Shown: one piece after another, positions 52,406 to 62,170 of the stretch
Layout: each line of letters starts with the position of its first letter
Position numbering within the stretch: the first letter of the stretch is position 1
Assembly: GCA_041392475.1 (NCBI GenBank)
Contig: JAWKLZ010000002.1
Location: 1,682,501 to 1,746,500 of the forward strand
Origin: Chitinophagales bacterium
GTDB lineage: Bacteria; Bacteroidota; Bacteroidia; Chitinophagales; UBA2359
Length of the DNA stretch: 64,000 bases
Direction: 5' to 3'
Made by a program: the position numbers and the translations under genes
The notes under the pieces: generated by a model
What the model was told of the DNA's origin: nothing
Seen by the model: only the letters and a program-made list of their open reading frames with translations
The model's database searches: none

Positions 52406-55225
52406 ATGAAATCAAAATATACACTTCTCAGTATTTCATTCCTTTCCCTAACTGCAATCATTTATTACGCCCTCACAAACCCCATTCTTCAAAAAGAAAA
52501 ACCTACACAAAGCATTGAAGAATTGTTTGCAGCAGGTTTGGCAAACAGCCTACCCGACCGCCCAAATGCACGGGCAGAATGGGAATTGAATCGTTTGAAA
52601 AGCCCTATTTCTGGTACAATTCCCTCAGATATGCGGGGGAGAGAACAAGGTTTTTTGAAGCAATTGAAGGCGAAACAAGCTGCAAAAACACAAAAAAGCT
52701 CCGTAGAAGATTTGGAGTGGGTGGCGAGAGGGCCCTTCAATATCAGTGGACGCACAAGGGCCTTTGCGATGGATGTGACTGATGAAAACATTCTTTTTGC
52801 AGGAAGCGTATCGGGAGGACTTTGGCGCAGTACCGACCAAGGTTTGACATGGACACAGATAGACATTGGCAACGCACCGCCCAATGTAAGCTGCATTATT
52901 CAGGACCCACGAGAAGGACAAGAACATGTATGGTATTTTGGCACTGGAGAAGGAGCAGGACAATCCCCTTCTGATGGAGGTGCATTTTATACAGGCAATG
53001 GTTTGTATAAATCTCAAGATAACGGAATGACTTGGCAATCAGTGGAATCAACAGCGAGCGAATCTCCCCAGGTTTTTGAAGACTACTGGGACATTACTTG
53101 GCGAATTGTCGTCAATCCCATGAATGGAGACATATTGGTCGCCACTTTTGGTGGTATCTATCGCAGTACAGATGGTGGCGCAACTTGGCGCAGTGAAATC
53201 GGACACAATGTAGGCAATGCGCCTGATGCAGAAATTGCCATGACCACAACAGGTGTTGCCTATGCTACGTTGCATCAAAACGACGGCGACCGTGGGATTT
53301 GGCGGTCAGAAGATGGCGACAATTGGACGAGAATCACTCCAGCTAATTTCCCCACCAACTATTCACGAATCGCCATTGGTATCAACCCCTCCAATGAAAA
53401 CGAAGTGTATTTTTTGGCAGCCGATACCGATGGATTTGGGCATCAAGGCTTCAACTTTCGCAACGATGCAGAGTGGAGTAGTTTGTGGAAATATACCTAT
53501 ATCAGCGGCAATGGAACAGGAATCGGTGCACAATGGGAAGACCGTTCTGCCAATTTGCCGATTGGCCCGCATCCTTTCGATGATTTCATTTCTCAAAATG
53601 GCTATGACTTATATGTGCGGGTGAAACCAGACGATCCAAATGTTGTGTTCATTGGAGGAACCAACATTTACCGCTCCAATGATGCCTTCACTTCGCCCGA
53701 CAATACAACTTTCGTGGCAGGCTACAAAGAAGATACCGAACTGCCTCTCTTTGAACTCTACAAAGGACACCATCCAGACCAACACGAAATGTTTTTCTTG
53801 CCCTCTAATCCCAACATTGCTTTCACGGGTTCAGATGGAGGCCTTCACCGCACTGATGATGTGATGGCAGAAACCGTGGTGTGGAATTCATTGAACAATG
53901 GTTATTTAGCAACCCAATTTTATACGGTAGCTTTTCCTCGACACAACACTAGCCCGATTTTGATTGGAGGTTTGCAGGATAATGGAACACACTTTACACC
54001 CAGCGCAGACCCCGAATATCCTTGGAAGATTTCCTTCAATTATGACGGTAGTTTTTGTGCCATTCCAGACAATGAGGATGTCTATTATATGGCAACGAAT
54101 GGTGGTATGATTGTCAAATTGACGGTCGACGAAGTGGGGAATATGACAAGCTATTCACGCATTGACCCCATAGGCGCAGATAGAGATAATTATTTGTTCA
54201 TCAACCCCTTCACAATGGACTTGGCCAACAATGATATTTTGTATATGCCAGAAGGCTCGTTTTTGTGGCGAAACGATGCCCTTTCAAGCCTTCCGCTTTT
54301 CGACCCTTCCTTGAACGTGTTTTTTCCGACAAACGTAGGGTGGACAAAATTTTCGGATGATTTGGTAGATGAAAATTTAATCATTACAGCACTTGCCACC
54401 AGTACAGAAAACCCTGCTCACCGATTGTATATTGGTACAAACCAGCGAAATGTCTATCGTTTGGATGATGCAAATACGGGTAATCCTGCAATGGTAAACA
54501 TCACAGGTGCTAATTTTCCGAATGCAGCGGGTTATGCGAGTTGCATTGCAGTCGACCCAAGAGATGCAGACAAAGTATTTGTGGTTTTTTCCAACTATGA
54601 GATTTACAGTCTGTATTATTCCATCAATGGCGGCACAAGTTGGACAACCGTAGCGGGCAATTTGGAGGAAAACAACAATGGTTCGGGCAGTGGGCCATCG
54701 CTTCGATGGTTGAGTATTTTGCCTGTTGACGGACAAGCAGATAGCACAGCCTACTTTTTAGGAACAAGTGTTGGCTTGTTTCATACTTCCGAAATCAATG
54801 GTGTGGCGACTCAATGGGATTTTGTGGAAGGGGTTGGCAATGTGGTGATTGAAATGGTGGAAAGCCGAGAATTGGACAACATGGTGGCAGTTGCTACGCA
54901 CGGCAATGGAATGTTTACCGCCAATACGCCCAAAGGTGGGGTGAACATTGAAGAAACGCCTTTTGAAGCCTTGGCCAACCTTCAAACCTATCCAAATCCT
55001 ACCAGTGATTTCCTAACTATCCAGTTTGAACTGCAACAATCGGCTCTGACCAAATTGGCGATTTACGACCTTGCGGGTAAAAAACTGCAAACGGTTGTGA
55101 ATGAGACGCTACAATTGGGCAAGCATCAGCAAAGAGTTGAAGTGGGTGACTTGCCTGCGGGAATGTATGTTTGTCGATTGAAGGTTGGAGGAGAGATGGT
55201 TTCAAAGACTTTTGTGGTCAAGTAG
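52406..55225 (+). CDS. Large secreted BNR/sortilin-like beta-propeller protein with T9SS sorting domain
   Basis: This 939-residue exported protein has a signal peptide or anchor at residues ~5-22. From ~110 it carries repeated BNR/Asp-box motifs (GGLWRSTDQGLTWTQI, GLYKSQDNGMTWQSV, GGIYRSTDGGATWRS, GIWRSEDGDNWTRI, YYSINGGTSWTTV) of a sialidase/VPS10-like propeller. The catalytic residues of sialidases are not evident, so a binding or scaffold role is more likely than hydrolysis. The last ~75 residues are a type A T9SS domain (LQTYPNPTSDFLTIQF ... GMYVCRLKVGGE). The protein is expected on the cell surface or in the medium. It has a strong shared terminator with cysN. Confidence 0.93.
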   Translation: MKSKYTLLSISFLSLTAIIYYALTNPILQKEKPTQSIEELFAAGLANSLPDRPNARAEWELNRLKSPISGTIPSDMRGREQGFLKQLKAKQAAKTQKSSVEDLEWVARGPFNISGRTRAFAMDVTDENILFAGSVSGGLWRSTDQGLTWTQIDIGNAPPNVSCIIQDPREGQEHVWYFGTGEGAGQSPSDGGAFYTGNGLYKSQDNGMTWQSVESTASESPQVFEDYWDITWRIVVNPMNGDILVATFGGIYRSTDGGATWRSEIGHNVGNAPDAEIAMTTTGVAYATLHQNDGDRGIWRSEDGDNWTRITPANFPTNYSRIAIGINPSNENEVYFLAADTDGFGHQGFNFRNDAEWSSLWKYTYISGNGTGIGAQWEDRSANLPIGPHPFDDFISQNGYDLYVRVKPDDPNVVFIGGTNIYRSNDAFTSPDNTTFVAGYKEDTELPLFELYKGHHPDQHEMFFLPSNPNIAFTGSDGGLHRTDDVMAETVVWNSLNNGYLATQFYTVAFPRHNTSPILIGGLQDNGTHFTPSADPEYPWKISFNYDGSFCAIPDNEDVYYMATNGGMIVKLTVDEVGNMTSYSRIDPIGADRDNYLFINPFTMDLANNDILYMPEGSFLWRNDALSSLPLFDPSLNVFFPTNVGWTKFSDDLVDENLIITALATSTENPAHRLYIGTNQRNVYRLDDANTGNPAMVNITGANFPNAAGYASCIAVDPRDADKVFVVFSNYEIYSLYYSINGGTSWTTVAGNLEENNNGSGSGPSLRWLSILPVDGQADSTAYFLGTSVGLFHTSEINGVATQWDFVEGVGNVVIEMVESRELDNMVAVATHGNGMFTANTPKGGVNIEETPFEALANLQTYPNPTSDFLTIQFELQQSALTKLAIYDLAGKKLQTVVNETLQLGKHQQRVEVGDLPAGMYVCRLKVGGEMVSKTFVVK

Positions 55226-55240
55226 AACAAGTGAAAATAA

Positions 55241-55274
55241 AAAAGCCCCCAAATCAGATTATTTGGGGGCTTTT
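55241..55274. terminator. Bidirectional rho-independent terminator between convergent genes
   Basis: The 14-bp perfect stem AAAAGCCCCCAAAT (55241-55254) pairs with 55261-55274 around a six-base loop. A and T runs at the ends make it work in both directions, for the BNR gene (+) and cysN (-). Confidence 0.9.
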
Positions 55275-55309
55275 CTCAATAATTTTGACACTCAAAAGCG
55301 TTGAAATCA

Positions 55310-56575
55310 TCAAATAATCATCCCCGCAGCTACGGTTTCATTCGTACCTTCATCAATTAAAATCAAACTACCTGTCATGCGATTTCGGCGATACGTATCG
55401 TAGAAAAGTGGTTTGGTGGTGCGAATTTGGATGCGGGCAATATCGTTCATGCCAATGTCTTTGATTTCTTCCATTCGGTGCAAGTTATTGATATTTAATT
55501 TGTAGCGAATATCTTTTACAATACATCGGACATCTCTTGTGGTGTGTTTGACGGCATATTTACCGTTTAGCGTCAATTTTTGTCGGCCCAACCAACAAAT
55601 CATCAGTTCTATATCCTGCCCCACTTTCGGAATATTGTTGGGGCGAATAATCATATCGCCACGGCTAATATCTATATCGTCTGCAATCTGAATAGCCACA
55701 GACATGGGCGCATAGGCTTCCTCTATCGAGCCGTCAAGTGTATCAATCGAGGTAATGGTAGAGGTGAAACCCGAAGGCAAAACCATCACCTCATCACCTG
55801 GCTTCAATACGCCTCCTGCAACTCGTCCTGCATATCCTCGGTAATCGTGAAAATCGTCAGTATTGGGGCGAATCACATACTGCACTGGGAAACGAACATC
55901 TATCCGATTCCAGTCACTCGAAATATGCACATTCTCCAGCAAATACATCAAGGTAGGACCCTCGTACCACGGCATATTTTTGGAGCGTGTTACCACATTG
56001 TCTCCCAATAAAGCACTAATGGGTAAGTAGCTTACATCAGAAGTTTGCAACTTAGAGGTAAAGTCTTCAAACTGTTCTTTGATTTCTTCAAATTTCCCTT
56101 GCTCAAAATCCACTAAATCCATTTTGTTGATACACACTACAATGTGTGGGATTCGCAACAAAGAAGCAATAAACAGATGGCGGCGGCTTTGCTCAATCAT
56201 GCCTTTTCGAGCATCCACCAACACGATTGCCAAATGAGAGGTAGAAGCACCTGTCACCATATTTCGGGTATATTGAATGTGACCAGGCGTATCGGCAATG
56301 ATGAATTTTCGCTTTGGTGTAGAAAAATAGCGATAGGCGACATCAATGGTAATCCCTTGTTCCCGTTCTGCCTTCAATCCGTCAGTTAACAATGCCAAAT
56401 TTACCCCTTCTTCTCCACGTCTTTGACTTGCTTGGGCAACGGCTTCCATTTGGTCTTCAAAGATGGATTTGCTATCATAGAGCAATCGCCCAATCAGTGT
56501 ACTTTTTCCGTCATCTACGCTGCCTGCTGTGCTGAACCGCAGCAAGTCCATATCTAAGTATCCTTTGGAATTCAT
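55310..56575 (-). CDS. cysN: Sulfate adenylyltransferase, GTPase subunit
   Basis: This 421-residue GTPase subunit of ATP sulfurylase uses GTP hydrolysis to drive formation of adenylyl sulfate from ATP and sulfate, with CysD. It has a translation-factor GTPase fold: P-loop GSVDDGKST (residues 18-26), switch II DTPGH (95-99) and NKMD (150-153), then two beta-barrel domains. There is no C-terminal APS kinase fusion; that activity is encoded separately by cysC. It is last in the cysC-cysD-cysN group, 111 bases after cysD. Confidence 0.96.
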   Translation of the reverse strand: MNSKGYLDMDLLRFSTAGSVDDGKSTLIGRLLYDSKSIFEDQMEAVAQASQRRGEEGVNLALLTDGLKAEREQGITIDVAYRYFSTPKRKFIIADTPGHIQYTRNMVTGASTSHLAIVLVDARKGMIEQSRRHLFIASLLRIPHIVVCINKMDLVDFEQGKFEEIKEQFEDFTSKLQTSDVSYLPISALLGDNVVTRSKNMPWYEGPTLMYLLENVHISSDWNRIDVRFPVQYVIRPNTDDFHDYRGYAGRVAGGVLKPGDEVMVLPSGFTSTITSIDTLDGSIEEAYAPMSVAIQIADDIDISRGDMIIRPNNIPKVGQDIELMICWLGRQKLTLNGKYAVKHTTRDVRCIVKDIRYKLNINNLHRMEEIKDIGMNDIARIQIRTTKPLFYDTYRRNRMTGSLILIDEGTNETVAAGMII

Positions 56576-56686
56576 TTTCTATTGATTCTTTGGTTATTAT
56601 TTTTTTGATGCTATTGATACGCTCAATTTTGTCGGTACATCAGATGAAAAGGTTCTCATTACCGCCTGATTATCTTCAAAGTGTCA

Positions 56687-57592
56687 CTAAAAATACCCTT
56701 CTTTCTTCCTATCCTCCATTGAAGTTTCCGAGCGTTTATCGTCTGCACGTCCACCACGTTCAGTCATACGGGTAGCAGCTACTTCGTCAATGATTTTCTC
56801 CAATGTATCTGCATCCGAAAGACTTGCACCTGTACTCGTCATATCGCCAATTGTTCTAAAACGCACCCTCATATCCTTCACTTCTTCTCCTTCAATTTCA
56901 GGCAAAACATCTGATTTGTAGAGGATAATGCCATTTCTGACCACACAAGAACGGGTATGCGAAAAGTACAAAGAAGGAATGTCAATGTTTTCGTGGAGAA
57001 TGTACTGCCAAATATCCATTTCTGTCCAGTTGCTTAACGGAAACACACGGAAATGTTCGCCCATACGTTTTCTGCCATTGAAAATATTCCAGAGTTCAGG
57101 GCGTTGATTTTTGGGGTCCCATTGTCCAAAATCATCTCGGTGAGAGAAAAAACGCTCTTTTGCTCTTGCTTTTTCCTCGTCACGTCTTGCACCGCCCAAA
57201 GCTGCATCAAACTGGTGTTTTTCGAGTGCTTCCAGTAAAGTTGTGGTTTGCAGGCGAATACGGCTGGCATTCACCCCTTTTTCCTCTACTGCTGTTCCTT
57301 CATTAATCGAGTCTTGTACGTGACCAACGATTAACCTCAGTCCCAATTTTTCGATTAATTCATCTCGAAAAGCAATGGTTTCAGGAAAATTGTGTCCTGT
57401 ATCAACGTGTAATAAAGGGAAAGGTAATTTTGCAGGATAGAAGGCTTTGCGAGCGAGGTGTAGCATCGTAATCGAATCTTTACCGCCTGAAAACATCAAT
57501 ACAGGATTCTCAAACTGTGCTGCTACTTCTCGAATGACATAAATCCCTTCTGCTTCTAATTCTTTTAAGTGACTTAAATTATAGGAAATCAT
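56687..57592 (-). CDS. cysD: Sulfate adenylyltransferase, catalytic subunit
   Basis: This 301-residue catalytic subunit of ATP sulfurylase adenylates sulfate in the cytoplasm. The PP-loop FSGGKDS is at residues 34-40, followed by the family segments LLHVDTGHNFPET, LGGARRDEEKARAKER and RVFPLSNWTEMDIWQYI. The C-terminus carries RMTERGGRADDK, as in other CysD. It lies between cysC and cysN, so the three form one unit. Confidence 0.96.
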   Translation of the reverse strand: MISYNLSHLKELEAEGIYVIREVAAQFENPVLMFSGGKDSITMLHLARKAFYPAKLPFPLLHVDTGHNFPETIAFRDELIEKLGLRLIVGHVQDSINEGTAVEEKGVNASRIRLQTTTLLEALEKHQFDAALGGARRDEEKARAKERFFSHRDDFGQWDPKNQRPELWNIFNGRKRMGEHFRVFPLSNWTEMDIWQYILHENIDIPSLYFSHTRSCVVRNGIILYKSDVLPEIEGEEVKDMRVRFRTIGDMTSTGASLSDADTLEKIIDEVAATRMTERGGRADDKRSETSMEDRKKEGYF

Positions 57593-57685
57593 TGATTTAT
57601 TGTTGGATTGTTAAATTGTTGAATAGCTATATTGTTGAACTGTTGGCATGTTTATTACAGCACAATCATGTAACCACGCATCAAT

Positions 57686-58291
57686 TCAACCATTAATAGA
57701 TATTTTATCTTGAATGTAATCAAAAACTTGCGTAACCGCTTCTTCAATGGTTGTTTGGTCTGTTCTTATTTCGAGCCCGTTTTCGGGGGCTTCAAATGGG
57801 GCATCAATTCCTGTGAAGTTTTTAATTTGCCCTGCTCTTGCTTTTTTGTAAAGCCCTTTGACATCTCTTTCCTCACAGACTGCCAAAGGAGCATTGATGT
57901 AAACCTCCAAAAAATCGGTTGATCCAACAATGTCTTTTGCCTGTTGACGAATCGCTTTGGTAGGGCTTACAAAACTGCAAATCGTAATGACCCCACACTC
58001 CAAAAACAACTTCGCAACCTCCCCAATTCGGCGAATATTTTCGGTTCTGTCTTCCTCCGAAAACCCCAAATTGTTGTTGATACCCATGCGAATATTGTCG
58101 CCATCCAGTACTTTGGTCAAATAGCCTTTTTGGTGCAAAAGCTGCTCTAAACCTTGAGCAATCGTACTTTTACCAGAACCCGAAAGTCCTGTCATCCACA
58201 GCACTATTGCTTTTTGCTTCAATAGATTTTCTTTATCACTGCGTTGAAGCAGTTGATCGAATATTGGGTGAATGTTCTCGTTTTTTTTCAT
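57686..58291 (-). CDS. cysC: Adenylylsulfate kinase
   Basis: This 201-residue kinase phosphorylates adenylyl sulfate to PAPS. The P-loop is GLSGSGKST (residues 35-43). The segment VLDGDNIRMGINNNLGFSEEDR differs slightly from the usual DGDNxRHGL, having Met where His is common. The lid region AREL-like CEERDVKGLYKKARAG is present. It is the first gene of cysC-cysD-cysN behind a good promoter. No PAPS reductase (cysH) or sulfite reductase lies in the window, so the PAPS may go to sulfotransferases or to assimilation genes elsewhere. Confidence 0.95.
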   Translation of the reverse strand: MKKNENIHPIFDQLLQRSDKENLLKQKAIVLWMTGLSGSGKSTIAQGLEQLLHQKGYLTKVLDGDNIRMGINNNLGFSEEDRTENIRRIGEVAKLFLECGVITICSFVSPTKAIRQQAKDIVGSTDFLEVYINAPLAVCEERDVKGLYKKARAGQIKNFTGIDAPFEAPENGLEIRTDQTTIEEAVTQVFDYIQDKISING

Positions 58292-58311
58292 GTAGGTTAA
58301 AATTGAAGCCG

Positions 58312-58319
58312 CAAAGATA
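58312..58319 (-). promoter_or_regulatory. -7 box of the cysCDN promoter
   Basis: TATCTTTG followed by C on the minus strand is a full TAnnTTTGC match, 20 bases before the cysC ATG. Confidence 0.55.
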
Positions 58320-58477
58320 CACTGAATTCAATAAAACGGAAATTTGGTATATGGGTCATACTGCATCTTCAATAAAGGAATTGAGAAATGTTAGGTATCG
58401 TTTTACAGCCAACGATTTAAAATTTGAAAAGGTGGTAGGTTATTGAAGTGAATGGTATTGAGGATTTTAATCAGCTT

Positions 58478-60505
58478 TTATACCAAACTCACCAAAAGTT
58501 GCATGATATTTTGCATCCAAAATAATGCCTTAGTTGACCATTTCAATAGGGGAGAGGTATCTTGCTGCAAAGTTAGACTATTGTTGAGGTAGTTCGCATC
58601 CATTGCAGTCTTGTATTTGGGGTCAATATGTGCGGATATGATTTGCTTTGGACTGGTGTAAGTGAGTTGGTGAAAACGGGCTTCTCCATCCCACTGCTCC
58701 AAAATTTCGCTGCCATCGTCAAAGCGCACCAAAATTTCGGTAGGAAGGCGAATCTCTCCCAAACGGTACAAATTGACTGTGCTATAATATTGAAGAGGTT
58801 CATTTTGTAGCATTTGTTGTTGGTCGGCTTCATCGAAGTAGTTTTTCTGGCCATTTTCGCTATCAAACAAACCAATTGGAGGTTTGACCAAATTATTATG
58901 GATTGCAGCTACTTTGTAATCACACATATCGGAACCGTACAATACCTGCTCGAAAAACCAATCCATGCCATTCGGAAAATCGTTGGGATGGTTTTCACAC
59001 ACAATTTCATTGACTACTGCAATAAAATCTTTTCCGGATGGATGTCTAAATTTCCAACGGTTGAAGTAGGTTTTCATGATTTCAGTCATCGTCTGTTCTC
59101 CCACCATTCCCTCTAATGTTTGCAGCCAAGTGACGGGTTTGGAGTAGCTCAATTCTTTCACTTCATCCACAGGCGGAAACTGCCACGGTTTGACTGCTGT
59201 TTTCGAGATTTTTGGATTGTCCATGTTTAGATACCTCGCTCGGCTCATTTCCAAGTCGCCACTTCGATAGCCAAATAGGTTTACCACAGAGGTTTTGTCA
59301 CCGTAAGTTGCATCCATGATTCGGCTTTCGTAGTACGATACCAAACCTTCATCCAACCATGCTTCTTCTGCTTCGTGTGATGCCACCATCTGCATAAAAT
59401 ATTGATGAACATATTCATGTACGGTCAAAATTTCGGGGGTGCGGATGCCTTCGGGTAAACCGTAAACCGAAGGAACGGTAATCAAGGTGGGGTATTCCAT
59501 TGCAGAAGAACGCAAACCTTCAACAGGTGGGCAAACGATGGTGAGATTGGGATAGGGGTACAATCCTACGTTGTCATTCATGTAGGTAATTGCCGCTTTT
59601 GCAGCTTTCAAAAAGCGGTCTTTGTTGATAAGGTGTTCGGGTTGAAGCATTAAGCGAATGTCGACACCTTCCCATGTTTCGCTCGTTTCGGTGAAACAGG
59701 GGGAGGCTGTCCATGCAAAATCTATCACATCTTCGGCTCGGTAATAGACAGTTCGAGTGCCATCATCATTCATTTTTTCTTCCTGCAAAACACCTGATGC
59801 CCCTACCACCAGATCTTGTGGTGTGGTAATCTTGACATCATAGACTCCAAAATCGGCGTAAAATTCAGACCGTGCGTGAAATTGATGACAATTCCATTTT
59901 CCTTCTGTGGCATAGCGCATCCCTGTGGGTTCATACACGCCAAATTTTGGAAACCACTGAACTGCCAACAAATAGCCGTCTTTGCAATAACCCACTCGTG
60001 CCATGATTTTTGGCAGCTTGGCTTCAAACTTCAAGGTCGCTTCAATGGTGCTGTCGGGCAAAATGGGATAGGGTAGGGGAATCCGCAAAACGGTTTGGTC
60101 GTTTTTGTTCCCATCATCGAGTTGTATGTAGTCCATTTTGGGAGCAAGTTCGAGGCTGTCACCCATCAAAAAAGAGGGTACGTCCACCCATCCCCAGTAT
60201 TCTTCTTTCACATCTTTGATGTTGTTTCCCAGTACATTGCCGCCTGCTTCAACCATAAAAGTGGAAGCTGTATTTTTGAAGGCATTGAGATAGGTGTGCA
60301 TTTGCAGTTCTCTAATTGTATCCTTAGAGGTATTTTTCCAAGTGAGTTTTTCGATACCGTGTAGCATTTTGGTTTCGGTATCGAGTGTAACGTCTATGTC
60401 GTAGTTGGCAATGCGTGGACTCAATGGAGGGTCAAAAGTTGGTGTTTGGGCATTGAGCCAAATGGCAGAAAATAGGAGTAGGGTTATATATTGGAGGTGT
60501 TTCAT
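58478..60505 (-). CDS. M1 family metallopeptidase
   Basis: This 675-residue exported zinc aminopeptidase-like enzyme has a signal peptide ending in LNAQ. The zinc site is HEYVH (363-367) with the third ligand E386 in EEAWLDEGLVSYYES. SSAMEYPTLI (residues ~333-342) takes the place of the GAMEN substrate motif. The fold order is an N-terminal beta domain, the thermolysin-like domain and a C-terminal region without a T9SS tail. The last ~25 residues are hydrophobic (ALFWMQNIMQLLVSLV) and may anchor the protein. It is transcribed alone from a TATTTTTG promoter. Confidence 0.93.
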   Translation of the reverse strand: MKHLQYITLLLFSAIWLNAQTPTFDPPLSPRIANYDIDVTLDTETKMLHGIEKLTWKNTSKDTIRELQMHTYLNAFKNTASTFMVEAGGNVLGNNIKDVKEEYWGWVDVPSFLMGDSLELAPKMDYIQLDDGNKNDQTVLRIPLPYPILPDSTIEATLKFEAKLPKIMARVGYCKDGYLLAVQWFPKFGVYEPTGMRYATEGKWNCHQFHARSEFYADFGVYDVKITTPQDLVVGASGVLQEEKMNDDGTRTVYYRAEDVIDFAWTASPCFTETSETWEGVDIRLMLQPEHLINKDRFLKAAKAAITYMNDNVGLYPYPNLTIVCPPVEGLRSSAMEYPTLITVPSVYGLPEGIRTPEILTVHEYVHQYFMQMVASHEAEEAWLDEGLVSYYESRIMDATYGDKTSVVNLFGYRSGDLEMSRARYLNMDNPKISKTAVKPWQFPPVDEVKELSYSKPVTWLQTLEGMVGEQTMTEIMKTYFNRWKFRHPSGKDFIAVVNEIVCENHPNDFPNGMDWFFEQVLYGSDMCDYKVAAIHNNLVKPPIGLFDSENGQKNYFDEADQQQMLQNEPLQYYSTVNLYRLGEIRLPTEILVRFDDGSEILEQWDGEARFHQLTYTSPKQIISAHIDPKYKTAMDANYLNNSLTLQQDTSPLLKWSTKALFWMQNIMQLLVSLV

Positions 60506-60525
60506 TGAATACTGTTGATTAGGTC

Positions 60526-60533
60526 AAAAATAC
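60526..60533 (-). promoter_or_regulatory. -7 box of the M1 peptidase promoter
   Basis: TATTTTTG on the minus strand fits TAnnTTTG, 20 bases before the ATG at 60505. Confidence 0.45.
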
Positions 60534-60583
60534 AACAATTCAAACAAAAGTTTAGTTGCCCACATCCAAGCCTCTAATTTGCC

Positions 60584-60661
60584 TTAGTAAAACTTGAACA
60601 TTGTAATTCCACCGAGGCATAAAAATGCCATTACAGCCAAAATTCGCTGTTTTTGAGTCAT
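60584..60661 (-). CDS. Candidate 25-residue membrane peptide
   Basis: ATG to TAA on the minus strand reads MTQKQRILAVMAFLCLGG plus ITMFKFY: a basic start followed by one hydrophobic helix, the look of a small membrane protein. It lies between the M1 peptidase promoter and the divergent regulator gene. Length alone makes it uncertain. Confidence 0.25.
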   Translation of the reverse strand: MTQKQRILAVMAFLCLGGITMFKFY

Positions 60662-60775
60662 GGTTACACAAGTTTAGTAAAAGGAAATATGTATGGTAGG
60701 TAAAATTATTTCTATATTTTTTAAACACAAATCGCTTATTTTTATTGTAGCAATGATACAATCAATGTGCTATTA

Positions 60776-61945
60776 ATGCTATTACTGACTTTCCCTAACT
60801 TCAATATATACAGCACCTCTCTGCTTTTTTTGGTATTGCAGGGATTCCTATTTGCTTTTTTGCTACTCAGACGGTACGTTCAAAAACGACATTTGGCAGA
60901 TTTATTCTTGGCTTTGTTGTTGATAATCACAGGTTATAGGCGAACTTCTTACATCATTGGATTCATGGAGTGGTACGATACTTTTCGCAACACCAAAATC
61001 AATTACCTGCTTTTTGATGTCACCTTTATCCTTGGGCCACTGATTTTTTTCTATGTCAAAAGTCTCACCAAAGTCCGTTTTAGTTTTCGGCGTGTAGATT
61101 GGATTCATTTTGTACCTGTCATCTTGTATGTTTGTTATGAAATTTGTATGTGGATATATGATGCCATGCAGCCCGATTTTCATCTCTCTCAAAACGGTTA
61201 TTGGGTGGAAAATATAGATTCGGTATATGTTGCCCCTTTTGCAGTTTTGTTGGGTTTTGCTTCTCAATTGCTCTACTATGCCTTTGCAGTGCAAGCCTAT
61301 TGGCACTATCGAGAGCGCATTAAGCAGCATTTTTCCAATACCTATCAAGTAGAACTCAATTGGATTCGGAATTTTTTAACCGCCTATATTGTATTATTTG
61401 CTTTCCAGTTTATCATTAATGTCATTGACCATCAGATTGTCGCTTTGCATTGGAAACAAAATTGGTGGGGACATTTGGCAGGAGCTTTGGTGATGTTGTA
61501 TGTTGGTACCAAAGGATATTTCACGGACCTATCCAAACTTTACCAACTCACTTTTGGCATTAAAAAGGAGGAAATCATCGAAACAGACGCAGACTTTCAG
61601 AAATTGGAACAGCAAAAAACTGAACTGTTGGAATATCTCGAAACCGAAAAACCATACCTCAATCCTGAATTGACGTTGGCAGAATTGGCACGTAAAATGA
61701 AAACAACTACCTCCAATTTATCGAAAGTCATCAATACAGGTTTCGACAAAAACTTCAAAGATTTTATCAATGAATACCGAGTCGAAGCGGTCAAAGAAAG
61801 ATTGAAAAATGGAGATACCGAACAGTTCACTCTTTTGGCAATTGCGTTTGATTCTGGCTTCAACAGCAAGGCGACTTTCAATCGGACATTTAAGAAATTT
61901 ACGGATGTTACTCCAAGTCAGTATTTGGAAAACACGAGCAGTTAA
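60776..61945 (+). CDS. AraC-type regulator with N-terminal membrane domain
   Basis: The protein has 389 residues from the ATG at 60776; an in-frame GTG nine bases upstream is the alternative. The N-terminal ~240 residues contain about seven TM segments (LLFLVLQGFLFAFLLL, LFLALLLIITGY and onward), and the C-terminal ~110 residues are an HTH_18 AraC domain (LAELARKMKTTTSNLSKVIN, then LAIAFDSGFNSKATFNRTFKK). This membrane-bound AraC design is frequent in Bacteroidota and suggests sensing at the membrane with direct promoter control. Its targets are unknown; the partial S41 peptidase gene follows on the same strand after 225 bp. Confidence 0.9.
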   Translation: MLLLTFPNFNIYSTSLLFLVLQGFLFAFLLLRRYVQKRHLADLFLALLLIITGYRRTSYIIGFMEWYDTFRNTKINYLLFDVTFILGPLIFFYVKSLTKVRFSFRRVDWIHFVPVILYVCYEICMWIYDAMQPDFHLSQNGYWVENIDSVYVAPFAVLLGFASQLLYYAFAVQAYWHYRERIKQHFSNTYQVELNWIRNFLTAYIVLFAFQFIINVIDHQIVALHWKQNWWGHLAGALVMLYVGTKGYFTDLSKLYQLTFGIKKEEIIETDADFQKLEQQKTELLEYLETEKPYLNPELTLAELARKMKTTTSNLSKVINTGFDKNFKDFINEYRVEAVKERLKNGDTEQFTLLAIAFDSGFNSKATFNRTFKKFTDVTPSQYLENTSS

Positions 61946-62074
61946 ATATTGTCAGGTGAACGAAAAAAAACATTTTGACTCCATATTACCCCAAAAATAC
62001 CAGAATCATCTCCTATAATGAGGCTCAAAACATCGTTTTGATACGTATTACCTCGTTTTGCAGCGATTGAAGGA

Positions 62075-62096
62075 CAGATTTGCAGCAGATTTGCAG
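62075..62096 (+). repeat. Tandem 11-bp repeat before the S41 peptidase gene
   Basis: CAGATTTGCAG occurs twice in direct succession, 75 bases before the peptidase start. Possible regulatory repeat or chance. Confidence 0.35.
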
Positions 62097-62170
62097 CATG
62101 AATGGAAACAAGCCTATTTCCATTTTTGAATGCAAATTATATTTTTCAAATCAATAAAATCCTTTATCAA

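Noticed and set aside
60552..60761. 69-codon minus-strand frame between the M1 peptidase and the regulator
   Set aside because: Rich in Asn, Tyr, Lys and Phe as expected for AT-rich noncoding DNA; it covers promoter positions of the M1 gene.
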